DNA of 22,320 bases from Armatimonadota bacterium (GTDB lineage Bacteria; Armatimonadota; SYMT01), in NCBI GenBank assembly GCA_020696885.1, contig JAJFMS010000002.1, positions 1-22,320 of the forward strand, read 5' to 3'. Under the pieces are notes generated by a model that searched no databases, had not been told where the DNA came from, and saw only the letters and a list, made by a program, of their open reading frames with translations. The translations under genes and the position numbers were made by a program. Positions 14,897 through 21,865 of this stretch are shown here, piece after piece. The first letter of the stretch is position 1. Each line of letters opens with the position of its first letter.

Positions 14897-17158
14897 CTAC
14901 TCCGCTTCGCTCTCGGCCAGGATCTTGCGGTAGGTCACCCGGGCGTGCTCGTAGAGGGCTTCGGCCTCGGCCAGCTCGGCGGGCTTGATGAAGCGGCGCT
15001 TCTGGCTCCAGCACTGGTCTACGCCCTTCAGGCACCACTCCGCGCTGCGGCGGCTGGGGCGCACCGGCTTGTTGTCCACCACCACCCACACCGGGTTGGT
15101 GTGCGAGGACGGCAGCACCCGCAGCGCCACCCAACTGCTCCGCTCGATCGGCACGTCGAACTCCACGTCCCGGCGGGCGCCGTCCGCCAGCACCACGCGC
15201 CGCGCTACCGGGTAGCCGTTCACGATCACCTCCACCGGCACGCCGCGCGTGTCCCCGATGCGGCTGCGCTCCAGGTGCCAGTACGGCTTCTGGCTGTACG
15301 GCCGCTTGCGGATCGTCTCGTCCGGCTGCTCCGGCAGCAGTGCCGCCACATTGGCCGCCACGCGCACGGTGCCTGGCTTCGCCAGGCGCACCTCGCTGCC
15401 GCCCTCCCCCATCCGAACGCCGTCCACGCGGAAGTCCACCAGGTGGCTCATTCCGTCCGACACGTAGTTGCGGCCCTGCCGGATCCCCTCGCACCAGCGG
15501 TCGTAGTCCAGCTTGCCGTCCAGCTTCACGTAGGAGCGGCCCAGGCCCACGCGCTCCCCGTAGATGCAGGGGAAGTCGGTCTCCCCGCTCACCCGGGTGC
15601 GGAAGCCGCAGTTGAGCGTCTGGTACCACATGTTCAGCTCCCAGACGTACGGGGTGTCGACCGTGGACAGGAAGTCCACGGCGGGCACCGGCTTGCCGTC
15701 CGGGCCGGGGACCATGTGGGTCACGTCCGCCACGTACTCGTTCGCGCCGATGCCGTTGTACGGCGGGACCACGTAGTTGGGAAGCTCGGAGGTGGACACC
15801 TCCAGCCCCCAGCCGGAGTGGGCCGGGCCGCGGATGGAGCCCTGCTTCGCTGCCCACTTGAGCGTGTTCAGGCAGAGCGTGGGCCAGTGGTCCTTGGAGT
15901 TGCCGCCGGGATACATCTGGTCCTTCAGCCGCAGCAGGCAGAGGTGCCCGCTCTGGTGGGACCCGAAGCCGGAGACCTCCACGTCGTAGCGGAGCAGGTA
16001 GGGGTAGATGGAGACCTTGTCCACGGAGCCGGTGAAGAACTGCTTCTGGTAGTCGAAGCACGGTCCCCAGGTGAGGTTGGCGCCGACCTTCAGGTCTTCG
16101 CCCAGGCAGTGGCGCATCATGTCCGGCGCGTGGACCCCTTCCGTGGGGTTGGTGTAGTGCGCGCAGCCGGCGGCGTGGATGTGGTGGTCCCCGGAATACC
16201 AGCCGTCCGCCGCGAGGTCGATCCAGCGCGCCAACTGGAACGTCTCCTTGCAGCTCTTCGCGGCGGGAATGATCACCGTCCGCTGCTGGGAGCGGTATTC
16301 CGGCCCCCGGGAGACTTCCACGGTGTAGGCGCCGGGCGGAAGCTTCACCTTCTCCCCGTTGTGGCGGTAGATCTGCGGATGGAACGCGAAGTCCGGCGCG
16401 AGCCGCTTGGCCTGCGAGGGGTACACCCGGCCCGCCGCGTCCCGGATCACGAAGCCGGCGGTGGTCGGCTTTCCGTCCACGTCCTTCACGCCCAGCGTCA
16501 CCTCCGTGGAGGGGCGCACCGTAAACAGGAGGTCCACGTCGTTGCGGAAGCCGATGTCCTGCGTTCCCTGGCCCACGTTGAAGGCGATCCGGGCCTCGCG
16601 CTTCCCCGCATCCCGGCTATAGAAAGAGAAGACTCGATATTCCAGCTCCAGGCCGGAGAGCTCCCGCTTCAGCGGCTGGGCGGTGTACTCCAGCACCTCC
16701 AGCCAGCGGTTCGGCACCTGCTCCTTCGCACTGTTGAACAGGCGGCCGCCGTTCGGGCTCTCCACGTTCAGCGGCGCGGTCACCCCGGCCTCGTTGGTCA
16801 CCTTGACGAGGAAGGTGCGCCAGCCCTGCTCCGCCAGCTCCGGCTTTGCGGCGCCCGGCGCCACCTTCACGCGGCTCTCCGGATTGATCTGCACGTGGAG
16901 CAGGCTGTAGCGATCGAAGATCCGCTCGATTGTCGCCACGCCGGTGGTGGGATCCATGGCGTTCGCCGCGTCCAGCACCGCTTTGCGGTCGGCGGCCTTC
17001 AGCGGCGCTCCCAGGTGGTCCAGCGTCTCCACGATCCGCTTCGCCTGGGCCGCCAGCGGCTGGATCTCCGCCTTCGCCGCGGCGGCGGGCCGGAGGCGCG
17101 TGTGCAGTGCCGTCGCCCCGCAGAGGAGCACGAGTCCGAACGCTGCTGCCCGTCGCAT
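14897..17158 (-). CDS. Exported CehA/McbA-type metallohydrolase (PHP-like)
   Basis: 753 residues. A signal peptide (MRRAAAFGLVLLCGATALHT, processed near an AAAA stretch around residue 28) sends it to the periplasm or surface. The N-terminal 300 residues are beta-rich, with several strands like carboxypeptidase-regulatory or Ig-like modules (LPPGAYTVEVSRGPEY near 275). The metal site is GWYSGDHHIH, with Asp324, His325, His326 and His328, followed by later PHP-like pieces such as GPAHSGWGLE and GIGANEYVADVTHMV. CehA/McbA-type enzymes hydrolyse ester or amide bonds in known cases; here the natural substrate is unknown. ATG 17158 is supported by GGAGG 7 bases upstream and by the signal peptide. 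It is divergent from the glycine-zipper gene and upstream of the ankyrin gene in the same direction. Such long exported versions are common in Planctomycetota-like genomes, from memory. Confidence 0.82.
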   Translation of the reverse strand: MRRAAAFGLVLLCGATALHTRLRPAAAAKAEIQPLAAQAKRIVETLDHLGAPLKAADRKAVLDAANAMDPTTGVATIERIFDRYSLLHVQINPESRVKVAPGAAKPELAEQGWRTFLVKVTNEAGVTAPLNVESPNGGRLFNSAKEQVPNRWLEVLEYTAQPLKRELSGLELEYRVFSFYSRDAGKREARIAFNVGQGTQDIGFRNDVDLLFTVRPSTEVTLGVKDVDGKPTTAGFVIRDAAGRVYPSQAKRLAPDFAFHPQIYRHNGEKVKLPPGAYTVEVSRGPEYRSQQRTVIIPAAKSCKETFQLARWIDLAADGWYSGDHHIHAAGCAHYTNPTEGVHAPDMMRHCLGEDLKVGANLTWGPCFDYQKQFFTGSVDKVSIYPYLLRYDVEVSGFGSHQSGHLCLLRLKDQMYPGGNSKDHWPTLCLNTLKWAAKQGSIRGPAHSGWGLEVSTSELPNYVVPPYNGIGANEYVADVTHMVPGPDGKPVPAVDFLSTVDTPYVWELNMWYQTLNCGFRTRVSGETDFPCIYGERVGLGRSYVKLDGKLDYDRWCEGIRQGRNYVSDGMSHLVDFRVDGVRMGEGGSEVRLAKPGTVRVAANVAALLPEQPDETIRKRPYSQKPYWHLERSRIGDTRGVPVEVIVNGYPVARRVVLADGARRDVEFDVPIERSSWVALRVLPSSHTNPVWVVVDNKPVRPSRRSAEWCLKGVDQCWSQKRRFIKPAELAEAEALYEHARVTYRKILAESEAE

Positions 17159-17298
17159 AATCGTTCCTCCCGGAGTGCGCAAAGTGTGATTCGCAGCGGT
17201 ACCTGGTGGCTGCGAACGCCTGACACCGCGCGGTTGACGCCTCACGCTTGGTGCTCCCGGCGCGGGACTCCTTCGTGGATCTCCGCCCCCACAACCGC

Positions 17299-17317
17299 CT
17301 GTTTGCTACTGTTTGCT
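17299..17317. promoter_or_regulatory. Tandem 9-bp direct repeat in a divergent promoter region
   Basis: CTGTTTGCT occurs twice (17299-17307 and 17309-17317), offset by 10 bases, which is about one helical turn. It lies between the divergent metallohydrolase and glycine-zipper genes. This spacing suits side-by-side regulator binding. A small hairpin ACGGGG/CCCCGT (17326-17344) follows. Confidence 0.3.
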
Positions 17318-17375
17318 TCTATCGCACGGGGGGTATGTCCCCGTAGCAGCGCATTGCGCACAATGGAGGAACAAA

Positions 17376-18098
17376 ATGAGCACCAGCTACGATAACGACC
17401 TGCATGATGATGGGATCCAGCACGGGATCGACGACAACCCGCACAACGATCCGCAGAAGGGCGCTGCCCTCGGCGGCGCGGGCGGCGTGGCCGTCGGCGC
17501 GGCGGCGGGGTCCGTGTTGGGCCTGGGCGGCGCAGCCATCGGCGCGGTGGTCGGCGGCCTGATCGGCGCGGTGGCCAGCGGCGCCGCGGTGGGCGCCATC
17601 GATAAGATGGACGACGACGACACGGTCACCGGCCTCGACACGGACGACGATCTGGACACGGATTACACCGATCCGACGCGGGCCGATTACAACCGCTCCA
17701 CCGTGACCGACTACGATTACGGTACCGCCACCGGAAACCGGGACATGACCGCGACGCCGGTTGTGGACCCGACCTGGGGGAGCCCGACCACCGGCGTGAC
17801 GAACTATGACACGATCCCGGGTAACCCGGATGTGATCACCACGCCGATCGCGGACCCGACCTGGGGGAGCCCGACCAGCAACCCGGACGTGATCACCACG
17901 CCGATCGCGGATCCGACCTGGGGCAGCCGCCCCGCGGATACCTTTCAGGACCCGGTCACCGGTAACGACCTCCCCGGTATTCAGACCGGGGGTCGCACCA
18001 TCGACGGCACGCCGGACACCCGCGGCCTCATGGAGAAGACCGCGGACGCTGTGACCGGCGACAACTACGACGACAAGACCGGGCGCCGCGTAGCCTAG
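17376..18098 (+). CDS. Glycine-zipper protein with internal repeats
   Basis: 240 residues. An acidic N-terminus (SYDNDLHDDGIQHGIDDNPH) is followed by a glycine-zipper segment (about 29-75: GGAGGVAVGAAAGSVLGLGG and more), which can form membrane-associated helices. Then comes a very acidic stretch (DKMDDDDTVTGLDTDDDLDT), then Tyr/Thr/Asp-rich sequence with near-identical repeats built on DPTWGSPT and NPDVITTPIADPTWGS (about 128-188), and a polar tail. No signal peptide. GGAGG lies 6 bases before ATG 17376. A strong intrinsic terminator follows at 18121. The layout recalls general-stress or envelope-associated glycine-zipper proteins, but I do not recognise a defined family; function unknown. 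Confidence 0.75.
   Translation: MSTSYDNDLHDDGIQHGIDDNPHNDPQKGAALGGAGGVAVGAAAGSVLGLGGAAIGAVVGGLIGAVASGAAVGAIDKMDDDDTVTGLDTDDDLDTDYTDPTRADYNRSTVTDYDYGTATGNRDMTATPVVDPTWGSPTTGVTNYDTIPGNPDVITTPIADPTWGSPTSNPDVITTPIADPTWGSRPADTFQDPVTGNDLPGIQTGGRTIDGTPDTRGLMEKTADAVTGDNYDDKTGRRVA
17823..17930 (+). repeat. In-frame 57-bp tandem repeat
   Basis: Copy 1 covers 17823-17879 and copy 2 begins at 17880 and holds for about 50 bases with three visible base changes; both start AACCCGGA and contain TGATCACCACGCCGATCGCG. A third, more diverged unit lies upstream at about 17754-17799. They encode the NPDVITTPIADPTWGS units. The 57-base length keeps the frame, so copy number could vary without breaking the gene. 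Confidence 0.8.
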
Positions 18099-18120
18099 AA
18101 GTCCGGCCAACACTGACTCT

Positions 18121-18158
18121 CGTGGGGTGCGCCGGCGGCGCACCCCACGTTTGTTTGT
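18121..18158 (+). terminator. Intrinsic terminator after the glycine-zipper gene
   Basis: A perfect 13-bp stem CGTGGGGTGCGCC (18121-18133) / GGCGCACCCCACG (18137-18149) with loop GGC is followed directly by TTTGTTTGT. This is the clearest rho-independent terminator in the window and ends transcription 22 bases after the stop codon. Confidence 0.9.
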
Positions 18159-18242
18159 ACCGCCGGATCCTTCCCGAGGCAGCCCCGTTCCACTACGTCG
18201 TCCCCCCCTTGGTAGAGGAGCCAGCGGCTCAGTTGCTGAATA

Positions 18243-18266
18243 CCCCTTTCAATCGCTGGAAAGGGG
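18243..18266 (+). promoter_or_regulatory. Hairpin sequestering the Shine-Dalgarno of the exported-protein gene
   Basis: CCCCTTTC (18243-18250) and GAAAGGGG (18259-18266) are perfect arms around AATCGCTG. The right arm is the Shine-Dalgarno of the gene starting at 18274 (spacing 7). Pairing would block ribosome access, as in simple RNA thermometers or translational switches. The structure is seen; the regulation is inferred. Confidence 0.5.
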
Positions 18267-18273
18267 AAATGCA

Positions 18274-19020
18274 ATGAATACTGTAGGCCGGATGGTCGCA
18301 GCCGCGCTGATTTTCTGCGCGCTCTCGCCTGGTTACGCAAAAGACACGAAGAAGGACAAAGAGCCCGATCCGCCTGCCATCACGGCGCCCGCGGGTCAGC
18401 TTGTGCCGGACATCGTGATCAAGGTCATCGTCCTCGGCAACTACAAGTCGGGCGACGCCAAGAAGGGCGACCGGGTGAATCTCCGCGTGGACGAGGACGT
18501 GGTGGATTCCGCGGGCATGGTCCTGGTCCGCAAGGGCACTCCGGCGTATGGCACCGTCACCTCCTCCCGCGGCTCCGGGATCTTCGGCAAACGCGGGCTG
18601 CTGGATGTGGCGATCGACTACACCAATGCGGTAGACGGCACCAAGGTGCCGCTGCGCGCCTCCAAATCCCGCGCCGGGAAGGGCGCCGGCGGCGCCACCA
18701 TCGCCGCTACCGTGCTGCTCGCGCCGATCGCGCTCTTTGCCAAGGGCGGCAACGTCACCCTGAAAGAGGGGACGGAGATCCTGGCGTACGTGGACGACAC
18801 CATCAAGGTCGGCAGCGCCGATGGGAAGCCTGCCGTGGCGCCCGTTCCCGCTACCCCCACCGGCCCGGCCAAGGTGATCACCCTCCGCAACGGCGACAAG
18901 ATCACCGGCCACCTCGATGGCCTGAGCGACGGGGTCTACACCGTGGTCACATCCAACGGCACGCTGAAGATCAAAGCCGACACCGTCAAGGAGATCAAGG
19001 ACGCCGAGCCGGCGAAGTAG
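18274..19020 (+). CDS. Exported protein of unknown function
   Basis: 248 residues. A signal peptide (MNTVGRMVAAALIFCALSPGYA, cut after Ala22) is followed by a lysine-rich stretch, then a beta-rich domain (about 45-165: KKGDRVNLRVDEDVV, GMVLVRKGTPAYGTVTSSRG, VTLKEGTEILAYVDDTIKV) interrupted by a short hydrophobic stretch (ATIAATVLLAPIALFA, near 148). After a Pro/Ala linker, a small C-terminal module (about 195-243: VITLRNGDKITGHLDGLSDG, YTVVTSNGTLKIKADTV) resembles the 'LRNGD..TG' beta modules seen in exported proteins of Planctomycetota-like bacteria. It is probably periplasmic or surface-exposed. No enzyme motif is seen. The Shine-Dalgarno AAGGGG is inside a hairpin. A stem-loop at 19057 follows. 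Confidence 0.78.
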   Translation: MNTVGRMVAAALIFCALSPGYAKDTKKDKEPDPPAITAPAGQLVPDIVIKVIVLGNYKSGDAKKGDRVNLRVDEDVVDSAGMVLVRKGTPAYGTVTSSRGSGIFGKRGLLDVAIDYTNAVDGTKVPLRASKSRAGKGAGGATIAATVLLAPIALFAKGGNVTLKEGTEILAYVDDTIKVGSADGKPAVAPVPATPTGPAKVITLRNGDKITGHLDGLSDGVYTVVTSNGTLKIKADTVKEIKDAEPAK

Positions 19021-19056
19021 CGAGGGAGCCGCTGCCTACGGTGATCTGTCGCCCGG

Positions 19057-19083
19057 CACCGGGGGAGAACACCTCCCCCGGTG
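19057..19083 (+). terminator. Candidate terminator stem-loop
   Basis: CACCGGGGGAG (19057-19067) and CTCCCCCGGTG (19073-19083) pair perfectly around AACAC, 37 bases after the stop of the exported-protein gene. The stem is strong but no U-tract follows. Confidence 0.6.
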
Positions 19084-19120
19084 TAGGGCGCCGCGTGTGA
19101 AGCCTCCAAACCGTCAAGCA

Positions 19121-19266
19121 GTCATGTTGAGCTGGTACCAGTCCTGGTGCGGCGTACGTGTCGACTGCGAAACATCTCCCACCGGGCTCGGAACGTTACT
19201 CCCGGTGCGTGGCGGAGTACGCACCCGTCCGAGATCCTTCCCGTTGGTCAGGATGACATGGTACGG
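19121..19266 (-). repeat. Dispersed palindromic repeat, copy B (uninterrupted; empty intron site at 19231/19232)
   Basis: Read on the minus strand, this is the same unit that is split by the group II intron at 65-99 and 2069-2178. Its ends, GTCATCCTGACC and GCTCAACATGAC, are imperfect inverted matches, as are the inner segments GAAGGATCTC and GAGATGTTTCGC. The centre holds a GTGCGT/ACGCAC stem (19205-19224). The intron junction corresponds to the boundary between 19231 and 19232. The remaining bases to the next gene (19267-19355) show nothing recognisable. Confidence 0.88.
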
Positions 19267-19355
19267 TGGTGGTTGCGTACGCGCTGCGGAGCGCGGGATT
19301 ACCCCACTTCTCAAGCGCTCCCACAAGGGCTTCCGTCAGCGGCCCAAACCGTCAG

Positions 19356-19757
19356 CTAAAGCTGATACCGCACCTCCCCCGCCCCCTCCGGCTTGTACTC
19401 CAGAACCCGGCGCACAAATGCCAGGAGCTCCGTGGGGTTGAACGGCTTGGTGAGGTAGCAGTCCGCGCCGCTTTGCCAGCCGCGGAAGATGTCCGCGTCC
19501 TGCGCTTTGGCGGTGAGCATGATCACCGGCAGCTCCGCGGTCTCGGCGTCCAGACGCAGCCGCTTCAGCACTTCGAAGCCGTCCATCCGGGGCATCATCA
19601 CGTCCAGCACCACCATGTCGGGGCGCTCCCCTCGGATGCTGTCCAGGGCTTCGACCCCATCTCGAGCGGTGGTCACCCGGTAGCCCGCGCGCTGCAGGTT
19701 GACCTCCACCAGCCGGCGGATGTTCACTTCGTCGTCTACGGTGAGGATGTGTTTCAT
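19356..19757 (-). CDS. Single-domain response regulator (receiver protein)
   Basis: 133 residues, just one CheY-like receiver domain: acidic pair VDDE (9-12), phospho-acceptor Asp in VVLDVMMPRMDGFEVL (near residue 53), conserved Thr in MLTAKA and the TKPFNPTEL Lys. There is no output domain; the tail (YKPEGAGEVRYQL) is short. It should act by protein contact after phosphorylation by a kinase not in this window. It lies 35 bases after a second receiver gene, to which it is clearly related (shared LDVMMP.MDGFEVL and TKPFNP.EL), suggesting duplication. The spacer to ATG 19757 carries AGAAAGGCG. Likely the last gene of the sigma-receiver-receiver transcript. Confidence 0.9.
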   Translation of the reverse strand: MKHILTVDDEVNIRRLVEVNLQRAGYRVTTARDGVEALDSIRGERPDMVVLDVMMPRMDGFEVLKRLRLDAETAELPVIMLTAKAQDADIFRGWQSGADCYLTKPFNPTELLAFVRRVLEYKPEGAGEVRYQL

Positions 19758-19792
19758 GGCGGCGCCTTTCTCCGGGTAGTGCCCGGCGGTGT

Positions 19793-20335
19793 CTACTTGA
19801 GGAAGCGGCGCAGGGGTGGGGGGCTGTCCGGGCTATCGAGGATCGCGGCCATCCGGGCCAGCAGAAAGCAGAGCTCTTCCGGGTTGAACGGCTTGGTCAT
19901 GTACCACTCGGCGCCGATGCCCCAGCCGTTGCGGATGTCGTCATCCGTGCCGCGAGCCGTGAGCATCAACACCGGGATCTCCACCGTGGCGGGGTCTTCC
20001 TTCAGCCGCGCCAGCACTTCGAACCCGTCCATCCCGGGCATCATCACGTCCAGGACGATCAGGTCCGGCCGGCGCCGGCCGATGCACTCCAGCGCTTCCG
20101 CGCCGTTCGCGCACAGTTCCACCCCGTAGCCGTGCCGGAGCAGGTGATGCTCGATCAGTCGCCGGATGTTCGGCTCATCGTCCACCACCAGGATCCGCGT
20201 GCCGCGCTCCCCGCCGGCGTCGGGCGGCAGGCAGCGGCCGCGCAGCTCCGGATCCGGAGCTTCCTGCCGTACTTCCCGCAGCGCCGCGTCGAACGGCGCC
20301 CAGCTCTCTTCTTCCGCATCACGCCAGGTGGACAC
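19793..20335 (-). CDS. Receiver-domain protein with N-terminal extension
   Basis: 180 residues. About 45 residues of acidic, non-conserved N-terminus (STWRDAEEESWAPFDAALRE...) precede a receiver domain (about 46-165: RILVVDDEPNIRRLIEHHLL, phospho-acceptor Asp in LIVLDVMMPGMDGFEVL, LMLTARG, TKPFNPEEL) and a short Pro-rich tail. There is no DNA-binding output domain. The GTG start at 20335 lies inside the upstream sigma-factor gene (17-base overlap) and has AAGGGGG about 8 bases ahead, which implies translational coupling. The extension could be the contact surface for the sigma factor or a partner; this is inference. A shorter start at the receiver domain is possible but would lose the coupling. 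Confidence 0.85.
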   Translation of the reverse strand: MSTWRDAEEESWAPFDAALREVRQEAPDPELRGRCLPPDAGGERGTRILVVDDEPNIRRLIEHHLLRHGYGVELCANGAEALECIGRRRPDLIVLDVMMPGMDGFEVLARLKEDPATVEIPVLMLTARGTDDDIRNGWGIGAEWYMTKPFNPEELCFLLARMAAILDSPDSPPPLRRFLK

Positions 20336-20915
20336 GAGCTCTACCCCCTTCCTGCGCCGCGTGGGCTTCGGTCAGCGCCGCTCGCAGCCGCACTCGCGCC
20401 TGGTGCACCCGCCACCGCGCCAGCCCTTCCCCGATGCCCAGTGCCTCCGAGATCTGGGCGTAGCTCAGCTCCTGGAACACGCGCAGCACCAGCGCCTCCC
20501 GGTAATCCGCCGGGAGCTCACCCACGGCGCGGGCCACTTCCGCCGTTTGCAAGGAGGCCAGCAGCGCGTCTTCGGGGCCCGGCGCCAGGTCCGGGATCTC
20601 GATCGCGCACTCCAGCGCCAGCCCCTCCCGCTCACCGGCGGCCCGTGCGGAGCGGCAGCGCTTGCGCCACCGGTTCCGCGCGATGCCGTAGAGCCACGCT
20701 TTAAGGTCCGGTGCGCGGGCCGGATCGAGCCGCGACGTCGAGCCCCAGAAGCCGGTAAAGGTCTCCTGGGTCAGGTCCGCCGACGCCTCGGGGTCGTGCG
20801 TCAGCCAGAGGAAGAAGCTGTAGACGCCCCGGTAGTGGGCGTCCACGAATGCTTCGCAGGCCTCCGGCTCCCGGCCCCGCAGTCGAACCAGCAAGGATCG
20901 CGCTTCGCGTGCCAC
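20319..20915 (-). CDS. ECF-type RNA polymerase sigma factor
   Basis: 198 residues. Region 2 (about 18-88) has AFVDAHYRGVYSFFLWLTHD, the DLTQETFTGFW core-binding/-10 segment and KAWLYGIARNRWRKR. Region 4 (about 128-182) has LPADYREALVLRVFQELSYA, QISEALGIGEGLARWRVHQA and RVRLRAAL, a helix-turn-helix for -35 binding. Region 3 is absent, as in ECF (group 4) sigmas. GTG 20915 has GGAG 6 bases upstream. No anti-sigma factor or zinc-binding partner is seen; the next genes, overlapping by 17 bases, are receiver proteins, which suggests control through phospho-signalling and not a membrane anti-sigma. The 196 bases upstream to kdsC hold no recognised gene. Confidence 0.88.
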   Translation of the reverse strand: MAREARSLLVRLRGREPEACEAFVDAHYRGVYSFFLWLTHDPEASADLTQETFTGFWGSTSRLDPARAPDLKAWLYGIARNRWRKRCRSARAAGEREGLALECAIEIPDLAPGPEDALLASLQTAEVARAVGELPADYREALVLRVFQELSYAQISEALGIGEGLARWRVHQARVRLRAALTEAHAAQEGGRARVHLA

Positions 20916-21111
20916 CGCGGTCTCCGATAACCCGGTGACAGCCCCCCTGGCTGCACCGCCTCACCGATTCCCTACCGCGAGACGCCGGGCTGTTAGAGCG
21001 ATTTTCTACGGCCGTTATGGAGGAGTCGCAGGCCGGGTGGTTCTTCTGATCGGAGCGTCGGCTCACGTCACTGGAGTGCTGGGTCGCAATACTCCAACAC
21101 ACCGTCTTCGA

Positions 21112-21705
21112 CTACTGGCCGGACGGCGCCGTGCCCGGCGGCCAGCCCTGCTCCTCGCGGAGCCGGGCGAGGAACGCTTCCACGGCGAGGTCCCACTTCC
21201 CCTGGGCGTGCAGCAACGCTTCCACTACTTCCCGCACCGCGCCGTGGCCGCCGGGAAGGGTGGTCACCCAGTCCGCACGCTCCCGGATCGCTGCGGGGGC
21301 ATCGGCCACGGTAACCACCACGCCGGCCGCGGCAAACGCCGGCACGTCGTTCAGGTCGTCCCCGATGTACAGAATCTCTTCTCGGGCAACACCCAGCCGG
21401 CAAGCCAGGTCGCTCAGCGCCTGCTGCTTGTTGCGTGCCCACTGGATGACATGGGTGATCCCCAACTCCGCCGCGCGGCGCTCCACTACCAGGGAAGTCC
21501 GCCCGGTGATCCACGCGATTTCGATTCCGGCGGAACGAACTAAGCCCAACGCCAGGCCGTCTCTAACGTGAAAGCCTTTGAGCTCCACCGGCTCTCCGGA
21601 AGCGGTGGCGCCGAGGAGCAGGGTGCCATCCGTGAGGACGCCGTCCACGTCCATCGCCAGCAGGCGAATACCCTTCAGTTTTTCGTGAAGTTCGGCATCA
21701 TCCAT
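21112..21705 (-). CDS. kdsC: KdsC-like HAD phosphatase (Kdo-8-phosphate phosphatase)
   Basis: 197 residues. HAD motif I is LLAMDVDGVLTDG with nucleophile Asp19 and acid Asp21; motif II is AWITGRTS (near 65); motif III/IV includes the Lys-containing RNKQQAL and IGDDLNDVPAFAAAG (near 113). There is no cap domain, matching the C0-type KdsC subgroup, which acts as a tetramer and releases phosphate from Kdo-8-phosphate in LPS inner-core synthesis. The related sugar phosphatases NeuAc-9-P and KDN-9-P share these motifs, so the exact substrate is inferred. The tail after residue 160 (WDLAVEAFLARLREEQGWPP) is longer than usual. ATG 21705 is chosen because the conserved part starts right after it; upstream in-frame sequence lacks family features. 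Divergent from lepB. Confidence 0.85.
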   Translation of the reverse strand: MDDAELHEKLKGIRLLAMDVDGVLTDGTLLLGATASGEPVELKGFHVRDGLALGLVRSAGIEIAWITGRTSLVVERRAAELGITHVIQWARNKQQALSDLACRLGVAREEILYIGDDLNDVPAFAAAGVVVTVADAPAAIRERADWVTTLPGGHGAVREVVEALLHAQGKWDLAVEAFLARLREEQGWPPGTAPSGQ

Positions 21706-21865
21706 CGTGTGGCCTGGGTAACACCGAAGCAAGGGCCGCTCAAGGTGGTGTGGAAGGTGCGAGAAGTATAGCACGCGGGCAGTGAAGCCCTGCACAGTAG
21801 CCCCACGCAGGCCTGGGTAAGATCGGAGCAGCAGAGAATGCTCCTTCACATCGGGGTGAATTAGG

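Noticed and set aside
14873..17395. 840-codon plus-strand open frame
   Set aside because: It is the shadow of the metallohydrolase on the other strand: His/Arg/Ala/Val-rich low-complexity translation, no domains, while the minus strand has a signal peptide, ribosome-binding site and metal-binding motif.
19114..19326. Small minus-strand ORF over repeat copy B
   Set aside because: The corresponding frame is not conserved in copy A, which differs by an indel; the sequence is a noncoding repeat.
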